The notes below the pieces were generated by a model. The model was not told where the DNA came from. It made no database searches and was given only the letters and a program-made list of their open reading frames with translations. DNA of 64,000 nt from JANQNX01 sp965601665 (GTDB taxonomy: Bacteria; Pseudomonadota; Gammaproteobacteria; Eutrophobiales; Eutrophobiaceae): the NCBI GenBank assembly GCA_965601665.1, contig OZ271833.1, positions 744,001-808,000 of the forward strand. Reading direction: 5' to 3'. This document shows positions 25,808-34,338 of this stretch, in pieces. The number at the start of each line of letters is the position of its first letter. The stretch's first letter is position 1. Both the position numbers and the translations under genes were made by a program.

Positions 25808-26530
25808 TCAGCAGTTATGGAAAGGTGGTTTCTTTTCAATGTAGGCCATCCACATGCAATCGAGCATGGTCCAGAGTATATCCAGTTTGAATTGTAGGAT
25901 ATCCAGGGCCCGTTCCTGTTCTTCACGCGTCTTGTAATAGTTTAGCGTGATATCAAGGCCGTGTTGCACATCACGTCGTGCCTCGGTCAAACGTTTACGG
26001 AAATAGCTGTAGCCGGTTTCATCTATCCAGGGGTATAGCTCAGGCCATTTATCCAGTCTGCGCTGATGAATCTTTGGCGCAAACAGTTCCGTCAACGATG
26101 AGCTTGCCGCTTCCTGCCACGTGGCCCGGCGCGCAAAATTTAAATAGGCATCAATGGCAAATCTTACGCCGGGAAGTACATGTTTATAGGAAAGTACTTC
26201 TTCGCGCGACAGGCCTACTGCTTCAGCCAGTTGCAACCAGGCTTCAATTCCACCTTCGTCACCTTGCGTGCCATCATGATCGATGATGCGCTGTACCCAC
26301 ATACGACGGGTATCGCGGTCTGGACAATTTGCCATGATGGCCGCGTCCTTGATTGGAATGGTGGTCTGATAATAAAAACGATTGGCAACCCAGCCCTGTA
26401 CTGCTTCCTTGTCGAGCCCCCCTTCGTTCATTAGCACGTGGAATTCATGGTTGATGTGGTAATACTTTTCCTTTGCACGTAGTTGCGCTTCAAACTCCTC
26501 AAGCGTCCAGGGCTGTTTTACTTCTGACAT
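25808..26530 (-). CDS. pqqC: Pyrroloquinoline-quinone synthase
   Basis: 240 residues, all-helical oxidase of the TenA/heme oxygenase fold. Conserved segments include YYHINHEFHVLMNEG, NRFYYQ and the GDEGGIEAW region. It catalyses the last step, ring closure and eight-electron oxidation of AHQQ to PQQ without metal or cofactor. It lies 18 bases after pqqB in the same operon. Confidence 0.97.
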   Translation of the reverse strand: MSEVKQPWTLEEFEAQLRAKEKYYHINHEFHVLMNEGGLDKEAVQGWVANRFYYQTTIPIKDAAIMANCPDRDTRRMWVQRIIDHDGTQGDEGGIEAWLQLAEAVGLSREEVLSYKHVLPGVRFAIDAYLNFARRATWQEAASSSLTELFAPKIHQRRLDKWPELYPWIDETGYSYFRKRLTEARRDVQHGLDITLNYYKTREEQERALDILQFKLDILWTMLDCMWMAYIEKKPPFHNC

Positions 26531-26548
26531 TGACTGCTATCTCCGCTG

Positions 26549-27463
26549 TTAAATATGTATGTCCATACCGTCGTAAGAGACCTCGATGCCCAGTTCATCA
26601 AGTTGTTTTCTTTCATCGGACTCTTCATCCAGGATTGGATTGGTATTGTTGATATGAATTAGAATTTTGCGGGGTTTCTCCAGGCTGCTAAGTATGTCCT
26701 TGATGCCGCCCTTGCTGGACTGATCGAGGTGGCCCATTTCACTGGCCAGCTTGTCACTGATACCGTGTCTGGACATCTCGTCATTGGTCCATACCGTGCC
26801 ATCCACCAGCACCACATCGGCATTTTTCATATATTCGTACACGTGGTCTTCAACAACCCCAAGACCCGGTGCGTAAAAGAGATTCTTACCTGTCCTGGTA
26901 TCTTCAACGCGGTAGCCAACGTTATCCCCCGGCACCGTGTTATGGCGGTGAGGAGAGTAGGGTGGTGCTTCACTTTTCAGAGGCACCGCTGTGAAAATCA
27001 AGTCATCGGCCTTGGGTATCGTAAACGGTTTTTCATCAGTACCGACCTCGTGCCAATCGACACCGCGAAAATGACCGAGAATATTAAAAATGGGGTAGCC
27101 AGTGGTCATGTCTTCGTAGACGCTGGCGGTGCAATACACGTCCCAGGGTTTATCATGTTCACGCAATATCAACATGCCAGTTGAATGATCAATCTGTCCA
27201 TCACACAGAATGATAGAACTGATGCCTGTATCGCGAACCTGTCGCGCAGGTTGTAACGGTGGAAAGGACTCAATCTGGGCACGAATGTCAGGTGATGCAT
27301 TAAACAGGATCCAGTCAACGCCGTTGCTACTAACAGTAATGGATGACTGGGTACGAGCGGTACTTTTTATCGTTCCTCCTCGCAATCGCTTGCAGTTATG
27401 ACAGTTACAATTCCATTGTGGAAAGCCACCGCCAGCTCCGGTACCAAGTAAATGAATATGCAT
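26549..27463 (-). CDS. pqqB: PQQ biosynthesis protein PqqB
   Basis: 304 residues of the metallo-beta-lactamase fold. The N terminus (HLLGTGAGGGFPQWNCNC) and the CNCHNCKRLR zinc-binding Cys region are typical of PqqB, which hydroxylates the diamino acid intermediate made from PqqA. First visible gene of the pqqBCDE operon; a GATTTAGGT ribosome site precedes the ATG. No pqqA is seen in the 322 bases upstream. Confidence 0.96.
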   Translation of the reverse strand: MHIHLLGTGAGGGFPQWNCNCHNCKRLRGGTIKSTARTQSSITVSSNGVDWILFNASPDIRAQIESFPPLQPARQVRDTGISSIILCDGQIDHSTGMLILREHDKPWDVYCTASVYEDMTTGYPIFNILGHFRGVDWHEVGTDEKPFTIPKADDLIFTAVPLKSEAPPYSPHRHNTVPGDNVGYRVEDTRTGKNLFYAPGLGVVEDHVYEYMKNADVVLVDGTVWTNDEMSRHGISDKLASEMGHLDQSSKGGIKDILSSLEKPRKILIHINNTNPILDEESDERKQLDELGIEVSYDGMDIHI

Positions 27464-27785
27464 ACCTAAATCTTCTGTAAAATTAGTGTTGTCGTAATCA
27501 TTATAATTGGACTAAAAATCACTTACTAAAATATTGATTACGCTTGAATAAGGTCGTGTTTGATATTGCCAGAGCGATTATCGTGCCAGCATCATTCTAA
27601 TCTATAGAGTAATTGGAAACCATATATAAAACAATACTATACAAGGCATTCGTGTTGTCTTCAGAATGTCGGGAATGCCTGTCGTTTGTTATATGTGGAT
27701 CTAATCAACACGCAGTTGGCTGCTAACAACCATATGAGAAAAAAATACTCTCAAAACGATAGCGTGCTGCTTATAATGCGCCACC
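27464..27785. promoter_or_regulatory. Divergent region upstream of pqqB and the DHPS-like operon
   Basis: 322 AT-rich bases. Both strands were read for a PqqA-type peptide (20-30 codons with Glu-x3-Tyr); only short frames lacking the motif are present. An 8-bp inverted repeat AGGCATTC / GAATGCCT (27644-27651 and 27673-27680, 21-base spacer) may be an operator. Promoters for both directions must lie here. Confidence 0.55.
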
Positions 27786-29270
27786 ATGCAAACTAACCCG
27801 GAATCCAGTCAGCATATCCTGTTCCTGACTGGTAAACTCGCGCAAAAGCGGCTGACACGCATACTGGAAGAGATGGCGCCTGATGAATTCAGCTATAGTA
27901 TTCGTGAGGTGGGTGTCAGCGTTGCCGCGCTGATGACTGCACAAATGCTGTTACGGCGGCTGGACAATCTGGACGGTGTAGACCGTGTTATCGTCCCGGG
28001 GTTATGTCGCGGCAACCTTGATGAACTGTCCATGGAGAAGGGTGTGCCGTTCGAGCGTGGGCCTATTGATCTGAAGGACTTGCCTGCCTACTTCGGACGT
28101 AAGGGAACCAAACCTGCACTGGACATGTATGATGTCGCGATTTTTGCCGAGATCGTGGATGCGCCCATGGTGAGTATTGATCGGATACTTGCGCGTGCAG
28201 AGGCATATCGCGCCGATGGCGCCGACGTCATTGATATTGGCTGTCTCCCCGACACGCCTTTTCCGCATCTTGAAGAAACGATAACGGCACTGCATGAGGC
28301 TGGTTTTATCGTCAGTATCGATTCATTGGATGAAGATGATTTATTACGTGGTGGTCGTGCTGGTGCCGACTATATGCTGAGTCTTAAAGAAAGCACGCTG
28401 TGGGTAGCCGATGAGGTTGAGTCTATACCGATACTGATACCGGATCAGCATGGTGACATGCCATCCCTGTATAGAGCCATCGATGAATTTATCAAGAAAG
28501 ACCGACCATTCTTTGCTGACGCTATTCTTGATCCTATCCATTTTGGCTTTACTGGATCACTTATTCGCTACCATGAATTACGTGAAAACTATCCTGACAT
28601 ACAGGTGATGATGGGCGTCGGTAACCTGACCGAACTGACAGAGGCGGACACAACGGGAATCAACGCACTGCTGTTTGGTCTGATATCGGAAATGCGATTG
28701 AACGCAGTGCTGGCAACGGAGGTAAGCAAGCATTGCCGCACCGCTGTCCGGGAAGCCGATCTGGCAAGACGAATCATGTTTGCAGCAAGACAGGACAGCA
28801 GTCTACCGAAAGGTCTGGATAGCGGTCTCATTGCCACGCATGAACGTCGCCCGTTTCCCGACAGTGCCGAAGAAATACACGAAACCTACCAGGAAATCAG
28901 GGATCCCAGTTATCGCGTACAGGTAAGCGAGCAGGGCATCCATGTTTACAATCGAGATGGTATCCAGCAAAGCACCAACCCGTTTGAACTGTTCCCGCAG
29001 CTTGATTTACTACAGGATGATGCTCCGCACGCATTTTACATGGGGGTGGAATTGGCACGTGCCCAGATTGCCTGGCAACTTGGCAAGCGCTACATGCAGG
29101 ATGAGGAACTTGAGTGGGGTGTTTGTGCCGATGCAAAGTCCGAACAGGAAAAAGATCGGGATTCCCGAGCCGCGCATGATATGAAAGAATTACGTAAAAA
29201 TACTTCGGAATATAAGGTGGCAGGTTCCACGCTCCAGGCGAGCCGAAAGCGCAAGCAGAATAAAACATGA
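27786..29270 (+). CDS. Dihydropteroate synthase-related protein (DUF6513 type)
   Basis: 494 residues. The central part has a TIM-barrel related to dihydropteroate synthase (DGADVIDIGCLPDTPFPH near residue 140 and a SIDSLDEDD strand), flanked by an N-terminal domain (FLTGKLAQKRL...VIVPGLCRG) and a C-terminal domain seen in the DHPS-related family of methanogens and H4MPT-using methylotrophs. The C-terminal tail is Lys/Arg-rich. A role in methanopterin or related C1 cofactor synthesis is assumed from its neighbours; the reaction is not established. It overlaps the DUF447 gene by four bases (ATGA). Confidence 0.85.
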   Translation: MQTNPESSQHILFLTGKLAQKRLTRILEEMAPDEFSYSIREVGVSVAALMTAQMLLRRLDNLDGVDRVIVPGLCRGNLDELSMEKGVPFERGPIDLKDLPAYFGRKGTKPALDMYDVAIFAEIVDAPMVSIDRILARAEAYRADGADVIDIGCLPDTPFPHLEETITALHEAGFIVSIDSLDEDDLLRGGRAGADYMLSLKESTLWVADEVESIPILIPDQHGDMPSLYRAIDEFIKKDRPFFADAILDPIHFGFTGSLIRYHELRENYPDIQVMMGVGNLTELTEADTTGINALLFGLISEMRLNAVLATEVSKHCRTAVREADLARRIMFAARQDSSLPKGLDSGLIATHERRPFPDSAEEIHETYQEIRDPSYRVQVSEQGIHVYNRDGIQQSTNPFELFPQLDLLQDDAPHAFYMGVELARAQIAWQLGKRYMQDEELEWGVCADAKSEQEKDRDSRAAHDMKELRKNTSEYKVAGSTLQASRKRKQNKT

Positions 29271-29842
29271 TTCACGAAATTATTGTCACGACTCTGGCGG
29301 AGAATGGTTCAACTCATATCGCACCTATGGGGATTCGTGAACAAGACGGTGTGGTGGTCATCTCGCCTTTTAAACCCTCGGCGACGCTGGACAATATCCA
29401 GCAACAGCAATCGGCAACCATTAATCGCGTTGCCGATGTGCGCGTGTTTGCAGGTTGCCTTACAGGACGTCGTGAATGGCCACTGGTCGATAACAGCGTG
29501 ACGGGTGAGCAGCATCTACAATGCGCACTGAGTCACCAGGAGTTACAGCTTGAAAGGGTTGAAGATGATGAACTACGACCCCGTTTTTTTATGAAGGTGG
29601 TACACGAGGAAACACATGCGCCATTTACCGGCTTTAATCGTGCGCAGGCAGCGGTGTTGGAGGCAGCTATACTGGTTAGCCGCCTGCACATGCTGCCCGC
29701 AGAAAAAATCAGGAGTGAGATCGATTACCTGACTATCGCCATCGATAAAACGGCAGGCGAGCATGAAAAGACAGCATGGACCTGGTTAATGGACAAAGTC
29801 AGGGATTTTCAACAAGAAAACAAACAGGATTTGATCGCGTGA
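29267..29842 (+). CDS. DUF447 family protein (flavin-reductase-like fold)
   Basis: 191 residues beginning IHEIIVTTLAENGSTHIAPMG, the hallmark of DUF447, a family with an FMN-binding split-barrel-like domain followed by a helical C-terminal part (FTGFNRAQAAVLEAAILVSRL). It occurs in methanogens and in methylotrophic bacteria with the tetrahydromethanopterin pathway. Translationally coupled to both neighbours (ATGA with the upstream gene, GTGA with mfnB). Biochemical function unknown. Confidence 0.87.
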   Translation: MIHEIIVTTLAENGSTHIAPMGIREQDGVVVISPFKPSATLDNIQQQQSATINRVADVRVFAGCLTGRREWPLVDNSVTGEQHLQCALSHQELQLERVEDDELRPRFFMKVVHEETHAPFTGFNRAQAAVLEAAILVSRLHMLPAEKIRSEIDYLTIAIDKTAGEHEKTAWTWLMDKVRDFQQENKQDLIA

Positions 29843-30591
29843 CCAAAATGCTTGCCAGTGTAACGTCTGTTGCCGAGGCGCAAATTGCCATGCAGAGCGG
29901 TGTTGACGTGATTGATATAAAGGATCCGAATAGCGGTGCGCTGGGTGCCCAGACTTGTGGCGTGATCAGGGACATCGTAACTGCGGTCAATCATGCAACG
30001 CTGACTAGTGCAACAGTTGGTGATATTGAACCCAACGCAGCGATATTATCGCAGCGTATCGATGAAGTAGCGGCGACTGGCGTCGATATTGTCAAGATTG
30101 GCTTGTTTGCCAGTGAAGCTACACCCAACTTCCTGCACTGTATTGCCAGGGCAGTAGCAAAGGACTACAGGATAGTCATAGTCCTGTTCGCTGAACATGC
30201 ACCACTTAATGCAATAGCAACGATGCTGCAGCAACTGGGTGTTTATGGGGTCATGATAGATACGCGTTACAAGAATGGTCAGACGTTGCTTGACCACATG
30301 TCGGCCAATGAACTTGAAACATTCGTGCAACAACTACAGTCACGACAACAGATCGCCGGGCTGGCGGGTTCATTGTCCATCGATCAGGTGCAGCCACTGC
30401 TCGCGATCGGCGCCGATTTTCTTGGTTTTCGTGGCGCACTCTGCCGAACCGGGAAGCGAACGACCGAGCTGGATGAGCAACGACTGAACAAGGTCATGCA
30501 GGCGGTTCACAACGACAGCGTCTTTGGCTATGGTATAACAAATTCATCAGAACAAACTAATGAGGTATTGAAAGATGGCGCAATGGCGTAA
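29839..30591 (+). CDS. mfnB: (5-formylfuran-3-yl)methyl phosphate synthase
   Basis: About 250 residues from GTG 29839, which overlaps the upstream stop codon (GTGA); ATG 29848 is an alternative, and longer starts would run into DUF447. The motif VDVIDIKDPNSGALGA holds the Lys that forms a Schiff base in MfnB; a further Lys lies in the MIDTRYKNGQTLLD strand. MfnB condenses two glyceraldehyde-3-phosphate molecules to the furan of methanofuran. Bacterial homologues accompany formyltransferase/hydrolase C1 pathways. It overlaps the pterin dehydratase gene by 17 bases. Confidence 0.88.
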   Translation: MTKMLASVTSVAEAQIAMQSGVDVIDIKDPNSGALGAQTCGVIRDIVTAVNHATLTSATVGDIEPNAAILSQRIDEVAATGVDIVKIGLFASEATPNFLHCIARAVAKDYRIVIVLFAEHAPLNAIATMLQQLGVYGVMIDTRYKNGQTLLDHMSANELETFVQQLQSRQQIAGLAGSLSIDQVQPLLAIGADFLGFRGALCRTGKRTTELDEQRLNKVMQAVHNDSVFGYGITNSSEQTNEVLKDGAMA

Positions 30592-30964
30592 AAAAGAAAA
30601 AGACGCTACTTACACGGAAGAGGAAATCGAGGCGCGTCTGAAGGATGAGTTGCCACAGTGGAGTTACGAGAATGGCTGGATTCGACGCAAGTATAAAACC
30701 AGCGGCTGGAAGGCCACGTTAATGGTGGTTAACACGGTGGGACATCTGGCTGAGGCCGGCTGGCATCATCCTGACCTGACTGTTTCATATGCGTTTGTCA
30801 TCGTAAAACTCGTTAACCATGCAGCCAAGGGAGTGACTGACAAGGATTTCGAACTCGCGAAAAAAATTGAAGAAGTCGTACAATGGCAACCTGGCGGTGA
30901 TGAAGATAGCGATCTAGATGGCACCCCGGACGATCCGCGTTTCAAGTATATAAAATACGACTAA
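30575..30964 (+). CDS. Pterin-4a-carbinolamine dehydratase
   Basis: 129 residues with the PCD pattern AGWHHPDLTVSYAFV...LVNHAAKGVTDKDFELA, including the catalytic HHP. N-terminal and C-terminal extensions are charged. PCD homologues are common in H4MPT gene clusters of methylotrophs as well as in aromatic amino acid hydroxylation; no hydroxylase gene is here, so a pterin cofactor role is preferred. Its stop codon overlaps the stop of convergent moaC. Confidence 0.88.
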   Translation: MAQWRKKEKDATYTEEEIEARLKDELPQWSYENGWIRRKYKTSGWKATLMVVNTVGHLAEAGWHHPDLTVSYAFVIVKLVNHAAKGVTDKDFELAKKIEEVVQWQPGGDEDSDLDGTPDDPRFKYIKYD

Positions 30965-31440
30965 TCCTGACGTTGCCAGTGCCCGGATTTACCTCCGGAC
31001 TTTTCAAGCAGCCTGACATTCTGCATGACCATGCCGCGGTCTACCGCCTTGCACATGTCATAAATTGTCAGCAAGGTTGCCTGGACCGCGGTCAGGGCTT
31101 CCATTTCCACACCCGTTTTTCCATGCGTTTCTGCCCGGCATTCACACTGCACGCTGCTGCTATCCTCATCACAGTCCAGCCTGATGTCGATATGGGTTAA
31201 CGAGAGCGGATGACATAGCGGTATCAGATCGGAGGTTTTCTTTGCCGCCATTATCCCCGCCGTGCGTGCAATACCCAGCACATCACCTTTTTTATGTTGA
31301 CCTTGCATAATCAGTTGCAGTGTCTCTGCCTGCATCTGTATCTGGCCGGCGGCGATCGCTACTCTGCGGGTCTCGGATTTGTCGCCGACATCAACCATGT
31401 GTGCCGCGCCTTTCTCATTAAAATGCGTTAATTTGGACAT
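30961..31440 (-). CDS. moaC: Cyclic pyranopterin monophosphate synthase
   Basis: 159 residues, normal length. Conserved MoaC segments: THFNEKGAAHMVDVGDK, KKTSDLIPLCHPL, and the C-terminal TGVEMEALTAV and YDMCKAVDRGM. With MoaA it turns GTP into cPMP, the first molybdopterin intermediate. Single gene, divergent from moaD-moaE. Its product should serve both the AOR pterin and Mo enzymes. Confidence 0.97.
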   Translation of the reverse strand: MSKLTHFNEKGAAHMVDVGDKSETRRVAIAAGQIQMQAETLQLIMQGQHKKGDVLGIARTAGIMAAKKTSDLIPLCHPLSLTHIDIRLDCDEDSSSVQCECRAETHGKTGVEMEALTAVQATLLTIYDMCKAVDRGMVMQNVRLLEKSGGKSGHWQRQD

Positions 31441-31506
31441 ATAGCGTATACGTGTTTGTTATACTGTGAATATAACCGAATCAACCAACACATAGTACAA
31501 CCAGCA

Positions 31507-31743
31507 ATGGAAATTTCCGTAAAATACTTCGCCAGTCTTAGAGAAATCATGGGTACGCCTGAAATACAGGTGGATATCACGGCGGCAACCTCTGTCGATG
31601 GTTTATGGCAGACCTTGTCGGCCGGGAAAACGGTTGAACTGAGCAGCATCATGATGACAGTCAATCACGAGTACGTGAAACCGGGACATGTGCTTAAGGC
31701 AGGTGATGAAGTTGCTTTTTTCCCTCCCGTCACCGGTGGCTAG
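31507..31743 (+). CDS. moaD: Molybdopterin synthase sulfur carrier subunit
   Basis: 78 residues from ATG 31507 (MEISVKYFASL), which gives the normal MoaD length; the longer frame upstream is probably not translated. Ubiquitin-like fold ending in FFPPVTGG, with the thiocarboxylate Gly-Gly tail. It supplies sulfur to MoaE, whose gene starts two bases later. Compare the separate MoaD-like protein at 19161. Confidence 0.93.
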   Translation: MEISVKYFASLREIMGTPEIQVDITAATSVDGLWQTLSAGKTVELSSIMMTVNHEYVKPGHVLKAGDEVAFFPPVTGG

Positions 31744-31745
31744 CG

Positions 31746-32183
31746 TTGTTAATTGATATCAGGAATTCATCTTTCTCCGCCCTGCAGGAAATGATTGATT
31801 ATCAGGCAGGCCAGGATTTTTCCGGACAGCATGGAGCGACTGCCAGTTTCATCGGTAGTATGCGTGATTTTAACGAAGACAAGAAAGTGACCGGCATGAC
31901 GCTGGAACATTATCCGGGAATGACCGAGAAGCACCTGGAAGCGATCGCTCGCGACGCGATGCAAAAATGGCAGCTACTCGATGTCATGATTTTACATCGC
32001 ATTGGCAAGGTCAAAATCGGGGAAGACATTGTCCTGGTGGCAACCTGGTCTGCCCATCGCAAGGAGGCCTTTGAAAGCTGTCGCGCTATCATGGAACAGC
32101 TCAAGTCGAGCGCGCCCTTCTGGAAAAGGGAAGATACCGGCAGCGGTTCTCAATGGGTAGAAAAAAACACGCCCGGGTATTAG
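31746..32183 (+). CDS. moaE: Molybdopterin synthase catalytic subunit
   Basis: 145 residues; start TTG at 31746, two bases after the moaD stop codon. MoaE features: GATASFIGSMRDFN, LEHYPGMTEKHLEAIA, HRIGKVKIGEDIV and the C-terminal PFWKRED with catalytic Lys. It converts cPMP to molybdopterin using MoaD thiocarboxylate. It abuts the convergent ParA-like gene with no gap. Confidence 0.95.
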   Translation: MLIDIRNSSFSALQEMIDYQAGQDFSGQHGATASFIGSMRDFNEDKKVTGMTLEHYPGMTEKHLEAIARDAMQKWQLLDVMILHRIGKVKIGEDIVLVATWSAHRKEAFESCRAIMEQLKSSAPFWKREDTGSGSQWVEKNTPGY

Positions 32184-32924
32184 TTAATTCACGAACACCG
32201 TTTGATTGTTTTGCCGTGACTTGTCGGCCTCGGTTTGCCAGAGATTATCATCTTCAATATACGCGAATAATGCCTGTAACTGGCTGACATCCTTTTTCAC
32301 CAATGACGGGGGATATAGCTCGTGCACGCCTTTACCCTGTGATTCTGCATTAACATAGTTTTGTGTGTCCCTGAGCGTGGTAATGACAGGAAAGTCGACT
32401 TGCTCAAGGAAACGATTTAAACGCTGCAGGATTTTCGTGTGTTGTTTTAACCGGTTCGTAACAACGCCCACGCGTACAGCAATCTTTCTTACTTTTACAT
32501 TTAACAAGAGTTCAGAGATAAGCCTCGCCGTGCCATTGATGTCACTTTCCGACGGGACGACAGGTATCAACACATAGTCGGTATGCAGAACAAAATCTGT
32601 TAGTTCGAAGCCGCTAACACCGGCGGGTGTATCGATAATGAGCCTGTCGGTGCCGACAGGTACGCGCAGTTGAAAAGTGCGGGTCTTGCCTGGTGAAGGC
32701 TTACTGGCGTCTATTCCCTGGATCATGGGCAATTCTTGCGGACGTTTCTTGAGCCAGTTAAGCGAGCTGCCCAAGGGATCATAATCTATCAGCGTTGTGT
32801 TGAGTCCTTCGTTGGCGTAATGACTGGCAAGGTTGGTGGCGAGCATGGATTTGCCACAGCCACCCTTGCTATTGATGATGGTGATTCGTTTTACCTTGTA
32901 ACCGCTTGAGGAAACGACATGCAT
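32184..32924 (-). CDS. ParA/MinD-family ATPase, solitary
   Basis: 246 residues with a deviant Walker A KGGCGKS near the N terminus, IDYDPLGSS (Walker A' region) and a DTPAGV Walker B strand. No ParB, no parS-like repeat and no MinC/MinE nearby, so this is an orphan of the ParA-like group that positions proteins or other cargo. It lies 121 bases downstream of moeA on the same strand behind a very AT-rich gap, so it likely has its own promoter. Cargo unknown. Confidence 0.85.
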   Translation of the reverse strand: MHVVSSSGYKVKRITIINSKGGCGKSMLATNLASHYANEGLNTTLIDYDPLGSSLNWLKKRPQELPMIQGIDASKPSPGKTRTFQLRVPVGTDRLIIDTPAGVSGFELTDFVLHTDYVLIPVVPSESDINGTARLISELLLNVKVRKIAVRVGVVTNRLKQHTKILQRLNRFLEQVDFPVITTLRDTQNYVNAESQGKGVHELYPPSLVKKDVSQLQALFAYIEDDNLWQTEADKSRQNNQTVFVN

Positions 32925-33045
32925 GTCATTCAGTCTTATAGTAGTTCACAACTTACTATAGAACATTACAGACAAGAGATTAAATATAAAATATATCTTA
33001 TTGATATATATGTAAAATATAGAGATATTTAAAGTTAATTCTAAT

Positions 33046-34317
33046 CTAGATCAAGCCATGAAACAGCTGTACATCCACGCTATCGCCGGGTTTGACCCCG
33101 GTATTGTCCATGGGTAACACAATAAAGCAATTGGCATCCGCCATAGAGCGTAAAATACCCGAACCCTGTTTGCCTGTTTTGCGCACGGCCATCGTCCCGT
33201 CATCCTGCTGCTCCAGCACACCGCGTTGGTACTCGACGCGTCCCGGTCGTTTACGTAAATCAGACAGGCAGGGGACTTTTAACAGGGCAGGGGCAGCGTA
33301 GGGTTCTCCCATCAGTTGTTTGAGTGCCGGCTGAACAAACTGGTAAAAAGTCACCATGACCGACACCGGGTTTCCGGGCAGGCCAAAGAAAAAAGTACCT
33401 GCCAGCTTGCCAAATGTCAGTGGGCGTCCTGGCTTCATGGCCACTTTCCAGAAATTGACGTCGCCCAGGCGGGTCAGCACATTTTTTACATAGTCGGCTT
33501 CGCCAACGGATACACCGCCGGATGTCAGCAGTACATCTGCCTGATCGCGTGCCTCGATAAAAGCCTTTTCCAGCAGCGCCGGATCGTCTCTGACCACGCC
33601 CATATCAATCATGTCTGCGCCCAGTCGTGCCAGCATGCCGTGCAATGTGTAACGATTGCTGTCATAGATCATGCCATCTTCCAACTCTTCGCCGATGGAG
33701 CGCAGTTCATCACCAGTAGAAAAAAATGCGACGCGAAGTTTTCTGATCACTGGCACATTGGCAATACCCAGCGATGCCAGTAAACCAATGTCTGCAGGTG
33801 TCAGTCGCATGCCTGCCTGTAACACGAGATCGCCCACGGCCAGGTCTTCGCCCGCTTCACGCACGTTGCTGCCCGGTTTTGTATCGGTGCCAATGAGCAC
33901 GGTTTCGTTACTCTGCTTTTCAGCATGTTCCTGGATAACGACGGTATCTGTCTTACCTGGCATGATTGCGCCGGTCATAATGCGTACGCACTGGCCAATA
34001 GCGACATCACCCTGAAAAGGCTGGCCAGCAAAGCTGCTACCCACCAGGTTTAATTCGACTGTGCCGGATTCGGGCAGGTCGTCAGCGTGCAGGGCATAAC
34101 CATCCATGGCTGAATTACGCCCGGAAGGAACGTTAATGCCTGAATGAATATCCCTGGCCAGCACCCTGTATAACGCCTCACGCACGGGTACTTCCTCAAT
34201 GTCTGTTAGCGGCGTCAAGCTTGCAAAAATCCGTTCAAGTGCTGCATCAGGTGTTAATGAACCGGGATCGAAATCATCCATGCAACTGGCGTCTTTGGTT
34301 ATCGTTTTTTCACTCAT
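33046..34317 (-). CDS. moeA: Molybdopterin molybdenumtransferase
   Basis: 423 residues with MoeA signatures: PSGRNSAMDGYALHADD, GAIMPGKTDTVV, SGGVSVGEADYV, KPGRPLTFG and LPGNPVSVMVTF. It inserts molybdate (or tungstate) into adenylylated pterin. Located 21 bases after mobB in the mobA-mobB-moeA run. Whether it also handles tungsten for AOR is not evident; only one moeA is in the window. Confidence 0.96.
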   Translation of the reverse strand: MSEKTITKDASCMDDFDPGSLTPDAALERIFASLTPLTDIEEVPVREALYRVLARDIHSGINVPSGRNSAMDGYALHADDLPESGTVELNLVGSSFAGQPFQGDVAIGQCVRIMTGAIMPGKTDTVVIQEHAEKQSNETVLIGTDTKPGSNVREAGEDLAVGDLVLQAGMRLTPADIGLLASLGIANVPVIRKLRVAFFSTGDELRSIGEELEDGMIYDSNRYTLHGMLARLGADMIDMGVVRDDPALLEKAFIEARDQADVLLTSGGVSVGEADYVKNVLTRLGDVNFWKVAMKPGRPLTFGKLAGTFFFGLPGNPVSVMVTFYQFVQPALKQLMGEPYAAPALLKVPCLSDLRKRPGRVEYQRGVLEQQDDGTMAVRKTGKQGSGILRSMADANCFIVLPMDNTGVKPGDSVDVQLFHGLI

Positions 34318-34338
34318 CGTCTATGTCTGTTACAGGTA

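Noticed and set aside
27601..27650. Possible pqqA peptide on the minus strand (about 15 codons)
   Set aside because: The peptide lacks the Glu-x3-Tyr motif and usual PqqA length, and is full of hydrophobic residues.
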